Notes under the pieces: generated by a model
The model's database searches: none
Seen by the model: only the letters and a program-made list of their open reading frames with translations
Told to the model about the DNA's origin: nothing
Position numbers and translations under genes: made by a program
Source of the DNA: Pedobacter sp. FW305-3-2-15-E-R2A2
GTDB lineage: Bacteria > Bacteroidota > Bacteroidia > Sphingobacteriales > Sphingobacteriaceae
Direction: 5' to 3'
Length of the DNA: 64,000 nucleotides
Assembly: GCF_038446955.1 (NCBI RefSeq)
Contig: NZ_CP151803.1
Span: 3,782,001 to 3,846,000, forward strand
Shown here: positions 17,398 to 26,081 of the stretch, piece after piece
Layout of the letters: each line of letters starts with the position of its first letter
Numbering within the stretch: position 1 is the stretch's first letter

Positions 17398-18903
17398 TTA
17401 TCCGACAAGTGTGACCAGTGCCACTCTGCCACCTTCTTCGCTGGAAAACAAGATCTTTTTACCTGCACTGAGTTCCACAAATCCTCCGATAGGAATGTCG
17501 GCTTGTTCGGTTACATCCCTTAGGGAAGTCAGTGTTTGGTTGACAAGAACCCATTTATCGTTGTGTTTCACAAAATAACCGGCAGGTACTTTATCTGCGG
17601 CTGTTAGTTTTTCATTTCTGAGGATGTTCCGGTTCACATGCCATGGAAACAGGTATTGATTGGCATACACCATTAAGCGGTGCTGTTCCGGGCGGTAAGC
17701 TCCTTCCGCAGATTTAAAATACAGGTCAAGAACCGGCAGACTTCCGGAATGAACCTGTCCGCAGAAGGGACATTTAGGCTGTGTGGTATTGTCGAAAACA
17801 TACCACTTCTGCTCACAAGCAGGATTGCTGCAAGGTTGTAACAGGTCGCTTGTTTTCATCAATGCCTGTTCCCAGATGTCTGCTGCCGGCCGGGATGCCG
17901 GATGGTGTAATCCTTTGACAAAGGCCTGGTCAAACAATTCAGAAAGGTACGGTCCGGTAAGGGTGTAAGGCAGCTTGTTCACATCTCCCCAGGGTTGCTC
18001 CCATTTTGACAACTGATTGGCTTTAGGCCTGTTGCTCAGGTCTGTGGGATGCTCTATAAATAAGGCTTTCTCCCCCATTGCCAGCAGGTTGTCTGTTTCG
18101 GGATCAAGGTCATGAACTTTTCCGCCAAGCAGCGGATGACGGTGCAGCAGGTACATATAAATCAGTACAGGAAGAGAATGCAGGTCGGTTTCTCTCCTGG
18201 GCAGTTTTCTATCTGGATCGGATTTGTTCAGGTGTTTGGTCGCCATGACTTCCGGAGCAATAAATTCGGCGGTGCCGATCACCTCTGCGGGGAACAGGCC
18301 GGGAACCACCAGACCATCCAGATCTATCATGCATGCCGATTTGCTGATCGGGTCTACCAGCACATTGTTATAAGAAAGGTCGGAATGTGCCAGGCCCATT
18401 GCATGCATCTTTTTTACCCCGCGACAAAGGTTTACGCAGATTTGGAGGTAGCTCATCCAGTTGCCCAGTTCAGAACTGGCGATTCTCAAAGGGAAATTGG
18501 GGTTCCTGAACTTAGAACCGGCAAACCATTTTCCGTTTTTCTCTCCCCCCAGAATGAGGTCGTTCTTCTCATAGCCTTTGGAAAAGAAGAACTTTGGCGC
18601 ATATATCGGAACGACAATTCCGGTGAGGCCTTTCCATTCGATCACATCTGTGGGCCATCGGTAAACCTCATTGAGGTAATAATCTCCAGCTTCCTTACTA
18701 CTGATCTGTTGTAAATAGTGACCAGTAATTCTTTTTAGCCGCTCTTTTTGATTCTCATCCAGGGCTTCCCTGAAAATGGCCACCACATATTGCTTGTCTA
18801 CACTAAAATAAACGTCTTTGAGACCACCCTTTTTCGGATCTCCGTTATCATAATACTGGTATCTTTTTCGGGTATATGGTGATTCTACGGTTACAACTGC
18901 CAT
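17398..18903 (-). CDS. Ser/Thr-type protein kinase of a TerY-P module, with zinc ribbon and FHA-like tail
   Basis: 501 residues, cytoplasmic. The kinase C-lobe is clear: catalytic loop HSDLSYNN (173-180), DLDG in place of DFG (194-197) and GTAEFIAPE (210-218). The N-lobe is atypical: no glycine-rich loop, and VAIFR where VAxK is expected. A four-Cys zinc ribbon follows (C358, C363, C378, C381). The last ~100 residues (W-V-L-V-N...IPIGGFVELSAGKKILF) look like a degraded FHA fold, which is my inference. It lies 8 bp after a PP2C gene in an operon of two vWA proteins, phosphatase and kinase: the TerY-P triad known from tellurite-resistance-type systems. Confidence 0.85.
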   Translation of the reverse strand: MAVVTVESPYTRKRYQYYDNGDPKKGGLKDVYFSVDKQYVVAIFREALDENQKERLKRITGHYLQQISSKEAGDYYLNEVYRWPTDVIEWKGLTGIVVPIYAPKFFFSKGYEKNDLILGGEKNGKWFAGSKFRNPNFPLRIASSELGNWMSYLQICVNLCRGVKKMHAMGLAHSDLSYNNVLVDPISKSACMIDLDGLVVPGLFPAEVIGTAEFIAPEVMATKHLNKSDPDRKLPRRETDLHSLPVLIYMYLLHRHPLLGGKVHDLDPETDNLLAMGEKALFIEHPTDLSNRPKANQLSKWEQPWGDVNKLPYTLTGPYLSELFDQAFVKGLHHPASRPAADIWEQALMKTSDLLQPCSNPACEQKWYVFDNTTQPKCPFCGQVHSGSLPVLDLYFKSAEGAYRPEQHRLMVYANQYLFPWHVNRNILRNEKLTAADKVPAGYFVKHNDKWVLVNQTLTSLRDVTEQADIPIGGFVELSAGKKILFSSEEGGRVALVTLVG

Positions 18904-18911
18904 TGTTAAAT

Positions 18912-20153
18912 TTAATAAATGATGACTAAAGTTCTGTCGTCATGGTTTCCGGGACTCCAGAAGTCCATCCACTGGGAAAGTGCGGCTGCAACATTTGGAT
19001 TTCCCTTTTGCAATTTTACCTGATGTCCTTCCGGATTGTCTCCTTCCAGGTCTGCGATCAGGCGGTTCCAGACCTCCGGTTGTGCCAGCTTAAAAGTGGT
19101 TTCAAATTTCGCATCATAAATTCCATCACTCATCATCATGAGGTAAGAAAAATCAGGAACGATCCGGGCAGAAAAGCGGCTTGGATAATCCGGCTGCTCA
19201 AATATTTCGGACATCGTAACGAAACGTGTAGCCCCTCCATATTCACCGGCATCCAGCCAATTCAATAAAGTGACCTCATTTTGTTTGCTGTTTAATAGCG
19301 ATATAGGACAATCACCTACACTAAATGTTAAGATGGCCCAGCCCTCATCGAATTGTTTGATCAGGCATAAAGCAAGCGTGGCATGTAAGTCGGAAAGCTG
19401 CGCATCCAGACTATTGGCCAATGTTTCCAGGCGGAGGTACAGCTCCTGAATGGCCGGGCCCAGGAAGGTGGCTGCAATGTGCTGAAGTTCCTGTTCAAGC
19501 GGCTTTTCGCCATTGTGGCTTGTCATCATTAACTGTGCTTCCAGCTGTTCATAAGCGGAAGCAGGCAATTCCTCTAAGTGGCCGACTATCGTTTCAGCGG
19601 CAACCTTAGAGCCCAGCCTGGACAATCTTGCACTTCCTGCACCATCTGATACGGCCAGGATGTTCCAACCCTGTGTTCCGGTATCTCCCAAGGCATAATG
19701 GTCTTCCCTGAACTTACCGATATTGGCATGCGCCCTTCCTCTTTTTGAGGCCGCTACCAGTTGCTTAGTTCCAAAAGATTGTTGTGTATGTACTTCATCG
19801 GCTTTCCACCAGGGATCATTTGGATCACTTTCCAGTGTTTTCCATAAAGAACGTGGATCCGGATTTACGGCAAAAGGAATTTTCTTTTCCATTGCTTCTC
19901 CTGCAACAAGGAGCTGGAAAACAAGTTTAACATCCGCAGGCTCCAAAGGAATTCCGCTTAAGGTTTTACTTTCCGCAGCATAGGTTAATCCAATCTGTTC
20001 CAGTCCGGTTATGTTTGATATGATCACTTCGTTCCAATCTTCTCCTTCCAGGTTAAGCACCACCTGATAAGTTTTACCTACTGTAGCATTTGGCAGTACA
20101 ATGCGTTTCTCTTCCAGGTTTTTCTTCCTTTGAAATATTTCCCACTTTTCCAT
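18912..20153 (-). CDS. PP2C-type Ser/Thr protein phosphatase with N-terminal Ig-like domain
   Basis: 413 residues. Residues ~15-97 resemble an Ig-like/cadherin-like beta sandwich (NATVGKTYQ...YAAESKTLSGIPLEPADVKLVF). Residues ~130-413 form a PP2C domain with metal-binding acidic residues in FREDHYAL (148-155), VSDGAGS (168-174), MSDGIYDAKFE and the C-terminal DDRTLVIIY. It should remove phosphates placed by the adjacent kinase. It is spaced 8 bp from both neighbours, so the operon is tightly coupled. The Ig-like part may be a docking module, since the protein has no signal peptide. Confidence 0.88.
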   Translation of the reverse strand: MEKWEIFQRKKNLEEKRIVLPNATVGKTYQVVLNLEGEDWNEVIISNITGLEQIGLTYAAESKTLSGIPLEPADVKLVFQLLVAGEAMEKKIPFAVNPDPRSLWKTLESDPNDPWWKADEVHTQQSFGTKQLVAASKRGRAHANIGKFREDHYALGDTGTQGWNILAVSDGAGSARLSRLGSKVAAETIVGHLEELPASAYEQLEAQLMMTSHNGEKPLEQELQHIAATFLGPAIQELYLRLETLANSLDAQLSDLHATLALCLIKQFDEGWAILTFSVGDCPISLLNSKQNEVTLLNWLDAGEYGGATRFVTMSEIFEQPDYPSRFSARIVPDFSYLMMMSDGIYDAKFETTFKLAQPEVWNRLIADLEGDNPEGHQVKLQKGNPNVAAALSQWMDFWSPGNHDDRTLVIIY

Positions 20154-20161
20154 TGGCCTGT

Positions 20162-21214
20162 CTATCCCTGCGTTCTGTTAATGTCGAAACCGCCACCACC
20201 TGTTCCGTATTGTGCTTTTGTATTGCACCATGGGCAGGTACTGTACTCTTCTTCTCCGATGCAATGAATTTTACCGCAGGAACAAATGGCAAGGCCATAC
20301 TGGTTGCCACAGGAAGGACAGGTCGGCGCTCCGATCAGCTCTTCGCTATTGATCTTAAAAGCATTGACCGACTGGTCAGAGAGTTCATAATAAGAATTGT
20401 CGACCTGAAATGCGCCGTTAAGTTTATAGGCAACGGTTTGCAGGCCAAGATCAGAGAATGGGGAATCATTCAAGACCTTTCTGTATTTCATCAGGTAAGG
20501 CCTTTTGGTATTCTGGCATTTCGCGGCAAGCACGACAAAGTTCGGATCAATGTATTCCTGCGGGCTGTCTTTCTTGCTCAGGTCAATCTTACTGATGACC
20601 TGGTCGTCCAGTTTGGCCAGTTCAAAACCTGAAGTGCTGTTGTCTACACTGACACTGCTCGTTTTAATCGAGTCTGTTACCCATTTAAAAAATGCGGTAT
20701 ATTGTTCCGTGCTGCTGTTGTTAAACATCAGCACATGCTCGGTCAGTTCAGTTAACAGAGAAAGGTCTGTTTCCTGTCCGAAAGAGATGACCACGAGATT
20801 TGTTGATTTCTGCCAGTTCTGTTTCCACTCCTGAATTGCAGATCGGGTATCGTCTGTAGGCACACCATCAGTAAGCAGGAAGATGATTGGCTTCCAGTCT
20901 CCCTTTTGCTCATGCGTGGTTTTAATCACATTAGACCTGAGTTCGTACATCAGGTGCCCCAGTCCTTTACTCAAAGAGGTTCCTCCCCCAATGGGAAATC
21001 TGGGTGGGTAGAAATCGGCGATTTCCTGTAACGGAACAATGGTCCTTGCCTGTCCGGCGAAAACCAATACCGAGACCCAAACCGTTTCTATGGCATATGG
21101 GTCGGATTTTAAAGCTTTAATGATGTTGGCCATTCCTTCTTCAACATGTTGAATAGGTTCGCCAATCATGGATTCAGAAATATCTATAAGAAAGTATATA
21201 GGAAGTCTTCTCAT
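20162..21214 (-). CDS. von Willebrand factor A protein, TerY-like, with C-terminal zinc ribbon
   Basis: 350 residues. Residues 1-205 form a vWA domain with a metal-ion-dependent adhesion site: D11-I-S13-E-S15, a Thr in GGGTSLSKG, and Asp in LLTDGVPTDD. The C-terminus has two Cys pairs plus CSCGKIHC (CPSCGNQYGLAICSCGKIHC...CPWC), a zinc-ribbon module like the one in the neighbouring kinase. It begins 14 bp after the shorter TerY. It is probably the scaffold that brings kinase, phosphatase and substrate together. The first 60 residues are clearly similar to the neighbouring vWA protein, which indicates tandem duplication. Confidence 0.87.
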   Translation of the reverse strand: MRRLPIYFLIDISESMIGEPIQHVEEGMANIIKALKSDPYAIETVWVSVLVFAGQARTIVPLQEIADFYPPRFPIGGGTSLSKGLGHLMYELRSNVIKTTHEQKGDWKPIIFLLTDGVPTDDTRSAIQEWKQNWQKSTNLVVISFGQETDLSLLTELTEHVLMFNNSSTEQYTAFFKWVTDSIKTSSVSVDNSTSGFELAKLDDQVISKIDLSKKDSPQEYIDPNFVVLAAKCQNTKRPYLMKYRKVLNDSPFSDLGLQTVAYKLNGAFQVDNSYYELSDQSVNAFKINSEELIGAPTCPSCGNQYGLAICSCGKIHCIGEEEYSTCPWCNTKAQYGTGGGGFDINRTQG

Positions 21215-21228
21215 GTGATGGAATAGGA

Positions 21229-21864
21229 TCAGATAATTAAGTGGATTTCGGATGGTGGTGGCGGCAGGGTAATGCTTTCAGTAGTTCCCATAGACTTATT
21301 GCCCTGGTCTATGGCATCGGAGACCCATTTAAAAAACTGTTTTAACGTGCTGCTGTCTGCGGTGTCCAGGTGAACCACCGTATCCGTCAACTCCTTTAAA
21401 ATGGAGTCGTCTGCCAGGTGTCCGGCAGCGCAGGCCACAATGGAAGCGAAATTTAGAGCTTTGATTTTAGGGATCATCTCCCTGTAGCGTTTCAGATCAG
21501 AAGGTTTGCCATCGGTAAACAGGAAAAATAAAGGACGCCAGTCGGCGCTTTGTTCATTGGTGGCTTTCTGAATTTCAGCGGTTGCTTTTTCATGCAGCAA
21601 TTCCAATCCTTGCCCCATGTGTGTCGGCCCGCTTTGGGGGCACATGATTTCGGGTAATTGAAAATGAACCAATTCCGTCAGGGGAACAAGTTCCTTCACT
21701 TCTCGATCGAAGGTAATGATGCTGATCCATAAGGAATCCAGCGCCTGGGCATCGGTTCTTAAAGTACTCAGCATTCCGTTTAAAGCATTGTTTAACGCTT
21801 GAATAGGCTCTCCATACATCGACCCGGATGTATCCAGCAAAAAATAAACAGGTAATCTTCTCAT
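21229..21864 (-). CDS. terY: TerY-type von Willebrand factor A protein
   Basis: 211 residues, the usual length for TerY, and a single vWA domain. The MIDAS motif is complete: D11-T-S13-G-S15, Thr in SGPTHMGQG, and Asp in LFTDGKPSD. It is the first gene of the four-gene operon. It is paralogous to the next gene (both start MRRLPxYFLxDxS...GEPIQ) but lacks the zinc ribbon. TerY proteins are associated with tellurite and other stress resistance; the biochemical role is unresolved. Confidence 0.88.
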   Translation of the reverse strand: MRRLPVYFLLDTSGSMYGEPIQALNNALNGMLSTLRTDAQALDSLWISIITFDREVKELVPLTELVHFQLPEIMCPQSGPTHMGQGLELLHEKATAEIQKATNEQSADWRPLFFLFTDGKPSDLKRYREMIPKIKALNFASIVACAAGHLADDSILKELTDTVVHLDTADSSTLKQFFKWVSDAIDQGNKSMGTTESITLPPPPSEIHLII

Positions 21865-22063
21865 CTAATTTTTCAAAAAGGTAATCAGCTAAACGCTATA
21901 GTGTATGTTCTTATGAATAGGTTAAAGTTAATTGGTTTTTTACAGATAAAATAATTAATTCAGAGGCCATGGTTGTTTTTTTACTTTAATTAAATACCAT
22001 TTGTTTTTTATTCTTATCACAGAATTATGTCTACCTTAATCGAACGCATCATTCATTCTCCCT

Positions 22064-24682
22064 ATGAAAAACAAACTGAGCATCCTTCTTCTTGAGGACC
22101 CTGAAAGAGATAAAGGGGAAGTCGTCGCTGCATTAAGGTGCTCAGGTACTGAGCTTAATCTCTTGGCTGTCCATGGGCTGAAAGACTATACGAAGGCGCT
22201 GAAAGAATTCTGCCCTGACTTGATATTGGCTTCATTTTCGGGAGCGGAATCTATCGGACATCAGGCTTTTCGCCTGGTAAAAGCCCTGGATCCGAAAATT
22301 ATATTTATCGGGATCAGCAGTATTGAATTTGAAGATGAAGGCTTGAAATTGCTGGAGGCAGGCGCCGCAGATTACTTTTTAAGAGACCGGTTGGCCCGTC
22401 TTCCTTTCGCCATGTTGCAGGCATTGGAAGCAACGAGATTAAAAGCTCAGGAAGCACAGCATCTTCAGTTGCTTTGGAAGATGCCCTCTGCAGTGGCCAT
22501 TGTGACCGGACCCGAGCATACATTTCAATTTGCAAATTCCTTTTATCAGCAGCTCAGCGGAAAAGAAAACATCCTTGGCAAACGCATCTCTGAAGTATTT
22601 ACAGATCCGAGGCATCATTTTATTATTCAGGTTGCCGATCAGGTTTATCAAACTGCGGAAACATTTGTCGACAAGGAAGTATTTGTTCAGCTCGATGGAG
22701 GGATGGCTGGAAATCCGCTTTTGAGCACTTTATACATCAATTTCACTGTTCAGGCCCTGCGCGATGATAACGGCGCAATTGAGGGGTTATTGATCTTTGG
22801 AATGGATGTGACCGAACAGGTGCAGTCGCGCAAGGAAACAGAGCAGGTAAACCAGGAGATTGACAAGTTGTTTGGTGCCGTTAACGAGGGGTTCTACCTG
22901 AAAGATATTGTAAATAATAAATACATTCAGCTGTCTGCAGGCTGTCCTAAAATATATGGGTATACGAGCACAGAGTTCCATGAGAACCCTGATTTATGGT
23001 ATGAGGTAATTTATCCTGAAGACCGGTTTATTGTGGAACGGGATGATGTGCTGCTCCTAAAAGGTGAGCAGGTGAAAAGTGAATACCGGATTACCCATAA
23101 GGACAACAGCATGAGGTGGCTGGAAGTCAGGGCTTTGCCGAATCTCGTAAATGGAAAGCTCGTTAGCGTTGAGGGGGTAGTGAGCGACATCACGCAACGG
23201 AAAGTTTCTGAAGAAAAGATCAGACTGGCGGAGGCCGGCCTTTCTGAAGCCCAGAAGATGGCGCAGATTGGCAACTGGAGTTACGATTTGATCAGACAGG
23301 AACTGACCTGGTCTGATGGCTTGAAAGAAATCTATTGGAGTGATGAGTCTCTGATCCCTGCCAATCAGCATTTTGAAGACCTTGTTCATCCTGATGACCG
23401 GCTCAGACTGGAATATGAGGTTGGCAAGTTGAAGCGAATCGGAAAGAATATGAAGACGAATTTCAGGATCATGAATTCGAAGGGAGAAGTCAAGATCCTG
23501 ACCGGAGAGAACCGCATTGAGTTCAATAAGGAAGGTCAACCCATCCGGCTTTATGGCATCTTACAGGATGTCACTTCGTTGAAAATTGCCGAAGAAACAC
23601 TAAAAAAATCAGAAGCCAACCTGCGAACGTTACTGAACCATACCGACGCGGCTTACATTCTGGTAGACCATGAGTTGAAAATTGTTTCTTACAGCCATCT
23701 GGCACAAGAAATTGCCGAATTCAGGGGTTATGAGAAGCCTTACGAAGGCAGTTATATTTTCGATTACTTTGTACGACAAAAGCGCTCAAAACTGGAGAAA
23801 ATCATCGAAGAGGTGACCAATGGGAAGAACATCGCTTATGAGATTAAGGTGAAGGAAAAGAACGGACAGCAAAAATGGTATGCGATAAAGTGGGTTGGGG
23901 TCAATGACAATGAGCATAAAAACTGGGGCTTCATCCTGTCGATAAAAGACATTACGCAGGTGAAGATCCTGGCCGATCAGCAAAATCTGATCACCTCTGA
24001 ACTGATCAGAAGAAATAAAGACCTGGAACAGTTTACCTATGTGGTCTCTCATAACCTCCGTGCACCGGTCGCCAATATTATCGGGCTTAGTGAGTTGATG
24101 AATACCGTCGGTTTAGACGAGCGGGGTTCTGCCGAACTGATGCACGGCTTGCAGACTTCGATCAGGAACCTTGATACGGTGATCAAAGACCTCAACTATG
24201 TTTTACAGGTAAAAAAAGACGCACCCGGCCGACTTAAAGAACCTGTTGACATTCAGGTGCTGGTGGATGAAATCAGGCAAAGCATTAACCACCTGGTAGT
24301 CCAGGAACAAATGGTTATTGAATGTGACCTTGAAGTTCATCAGGCTTATACCGTACGCGGTTACCTCTACAATATTTTCTATAACCTGATTTTAAACAGT
24401 TTAAAATACCATAGACCAAACCTCCCTCCCTGCCTTCAGATCAAAGCTTATCTGACCGGGAACCATTTAAACCTGGTTTTTAAGGACAATGGAAAAGGCA
24501 TGGATCTGCGTAAATACGGCAGTCAGCTGTTTGGCCTTTACAAGCGCTTTGACCTGGAAGTGGAAGGCAAAGGAATGGGTTTATTTATGGTAAAAACCCA
24601 GATTGAAGATTTAGGTGGAAGCATTCAGGTGGAAAGCGAACCTGAAAAAGGAACGACCTTTCATATCATACTTCCGGTATAA
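22064..24682 (+). CDS. Hybrid-like multi-PAS sensor histidine kinase
   Basis: 872 residues, no membrane segment. Residues 1-125 are receiver-like but lack the phosphoacceptor Asp (PDLILAS where DLILLD is expected). Four PAS domains follow (~135-255, 262-385, 395-515, 520-635), with PAC-type ends such as GVVSDITQRK and GILQDVTSLK. The HisKA domain has its phosphorylated histidine at H663 (VVSHNLRAP), then NLILNSLKYH, DNGKGMD and GKGMGLFMVK of the ATPase. No response regulator is adjacent, so it is an orphan cytoplasmic sensor. It lies between the TerY-P operon (divergent) and terD (convergent). Confidence 0.92.
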   Translation: MKNKLSILLLEDPERDKGEVVAALRCSGTELNLLAVHGLKDYTKALKEFCPDLILASFSGAESIGHQAFRLVKALDPKIIFIGISSIEFEDEGLKLLEAGAADYFLRDRLARLPFAMLQALEATRLKAQEAQHLQLLWKMPSAVAIVTGPEHTFQFANSFYQQLSGKENILGKRISEVFTDPRHHFIIQVADQVYQTAETFVDKEVFVQLDGGMAGNPLLSTLYINFTVQALRDDNGAIEGLLIFGMDVTEQVQSRKETEQVNQEIDKLFGAVNEGFYLKDIVNNKYIQLSAGCPKIYGYTSTEFHENPDLWYEVIYPEDRFIVERDDVLLLKGEQVKSEYRITHKDNSMRWLEVRALPNLVNGKLVSVEGVVSDITQRKVSEEKIRLAEAGLSEAQKMAQIGNWSYDLIRQELTWSDGLKEIYWSDESLIPANQHFEDLVHPDDRLRLEYEVGKLKRIGKNMKTNFRIMNSKGEVKILTGENRIEFNKEGQPIRLYGILQDVTSLKIAEETLKKSEANLRTLLNHTDAAYILVDHELKIVSYSHLAQEIAEFRGYEKPYEGSYIFDYFVRQKRSKLEKIIEEVTNGKNIAYEIKVKEKNGQQKWYAIKWVGVNDNEHKNWGFILSIKDITQVKILADQQNLITSELIRRNKDLEQFTYVVSHNLRAPVANIIGLSELMNTVGLDERGSAELMHGLQTSIRNLDTVIKDLNYVLQVKKDAPGRLKEPVDIQVLVDEIRQSINHLVVQEQMVIECDLEVHQAYTVRGYLYNIFYNLILNSLKYHRPNLPPCLQIKAYLTGNHLNLVFKDNGKGMDLRKYGSQLFGLYKRFDLEVEGKGMGLFMVKTQIEDLGGSIQVESEPEKGTTFHIILPV

Positions 24683-24689
24683 GCCTGAT

Positions 24690-25265
24690 TTATTTAATGA
24701 TGTCTCCGCTATAATATTTGGCCAGGAAAAAAGCAAGATCTTCTTTATAGCCCCTGCCTGAAGCCTCGAATTTCCAGCTGCCGTTTCTTTTATAAAGACG
24801 GCCGAATTCAATGGCGGTTTCAATAGAGAAGTCTTCATCCAACTCGTATTTGGCAACCTCCTCTCCGGTAATATCATCTACGATTCTGATATAGGAGCTC
24901 CTCACCTGTCCAAAGTTTTGTCTTCTGATCTGTGCTTCATGAATGGTCACTACAAACAACAATTCCTGAATGCGCTCGTCTACCAGGGAAAGGTCTACTT
25001 TGACAATTTCATCATCTCCGGTTGCACTATTTCCTCCTGTAGGGTCATCTCCTGTATGAAAGAGCGCTCCATCCGGAGATTTATCATTTCCATAGAAAAC
25101 AAAAAACTCTTCTGCCGGGATCATCCTGTTTGCATCGACCATGAATGCAGAAGCATCGAGGTCAAAGTCATGCCCTGTTCCATCATTAGGGTCCCATCCC
25201 AGTCCCACACTGATCTTTGATAAACCAATATTGATTTTTTCGCCTTTACGTAAGTTAATTGCCAT
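24690..25265 (-). CDS. terD: TerD family protein (calcium-binding stress protein)
   Basis: 191 residues from the ATG at 25265; an upstream extension to 25340 would add 25 unrelated residues. The N-terminus MAINLRKGEKINIGL and the paired acidic motifs GWDPNDGTGHDFDLDASAFM and HTGDDPTGGNSATGDDE are the TerD signatures that bind two calcium ions. The length matches TerD. TerD proteins co-occur with TerY-P triads in metal- and DNA-stress systems, so this gene probably belongs functionally to the 17.4-21.9 kb operon, despite the intervening kinase. No terC or terB is present here. Confidence 0.95.
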   Translation of the reverse strand: MAINLRKGEKINIGLSKISVGLGWDPNDGTGHDFDLDASAFMVDANRMIPAEEFFVFYGNDKSPDGALFHTGDDPTGGNSATGDDEIVKVDLSLVDERIQELLFVVTIHEAQIRRQNFGQVRSSYIRIVDDITGEEVAKYELDEDFSIETAIEFGRLYKRNGSWKFEASGRGYKEDLAFFLAKYYSGDIIK

Positions 25266-25351
25266 ATTTTCTTGATTTGAACTTTTTAAAGTTAGTCGCT
25301 TTTGCGGGAATGGCAATTCTATTTTTTTATCTTGGCACAAATTTTACAAGT

Positions 25352-26077
25352 GTGAGCGCAAAAGACTATTCAGCGAAAGCTACCAATCAGGAAATTGAAA
25401 GCAGATTTGATCAGGATGTGGAACGTTTTTCCAATCTGGACACCGGACAACTGACCACACTTGATGCACCATTGACCATGGAATTGTGTACTGAGGCTGC
25501 GAAATACGTGAATCCTGAAGCGAAAGAATTGCTGGATATCGGATGTGGTGCAGGGAACTATACCCTGAAGATGCTGAGTAAAATTCCAAATCTGAACTGC
25601 AGCTTAAATGACCTGAGCTTGCCCATGCTGGAAAAAGCAAAGGAAAGGGTAACTGCGCAAACGCAGGGAACGGTGACTACAATTCAGCTGGACATGAGGC
25701 TGCTGGAACTGGAAGCGGAGCAGTATGACATTATCCTTGCTGCGGCAACCTTGCATCACCTGCGGGGAGATGAAGAATGGAAGCAGCTGTTTCAGAAGCT
25801 GTACCGCGCATTGAAGCCCGGAGGTTCTTTCTGGATCTCCGACCTGATTACACATGATGCCCCTCATTTGAACGCTTTATTCCAGCAGAAATACGGGACT
25901 TACCTGGAAAGCCTCGGCGGACCGGAATACCGGGAAAAGGTTTTCGATTATATTGCTTATGAAGATACGCCCCGATCCATTGGATATCAGTTGAAGCTGA
26001 TGGAAGAAGTTGGCTTTAAACACGTGGAAGTGTTACACAAAAATCTTTGTTTCGCAGCTTTTGGAGGGGTAAAATAA
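25352..26077 (+). CDS. Class I SAM-dependent methyltransferase
   Basis: 241 residues from a GTG at 25352. An earlier in-frame TTG at 25259 would begin inside the terD start codon and give an odd hydrophobic N-terminus. The SAM-binding motif I is LLDIGCGAGNYTL; motif II-like SLNDLSLPMLEKAKERV follows; post-I ILAAATLHHL and ALKPGGSFWISDL are typical. The substrate is unknown. The gene is 4 bp upstream of an MFS transporter, suggesting a modify-and-export or detoxification pair. Confidence 0.85.
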   Translation: MSAKDYSAKATNQEIESRFDQDVERFSNLDTGQLTTLDAPLTMELCTEAAKYVNPEAKELLDIGCGAGNYTLKMLSKIPNLNCSLNDLSLPMLEKAKERVTAQTQGTVTTIQLDMRLLELEAEQYDIILAAATLHHLRGDEEWKQLFQKLYRALKPGGSFWISDLITHDAPHLNALFQQKYGTYLESLGGPEYREKVFDYIAYEDTPRSIGYQLKLMEEVGFKHVEVLHKNLCFAAFGGVK

Positions 26078-26081
26078 AAAT

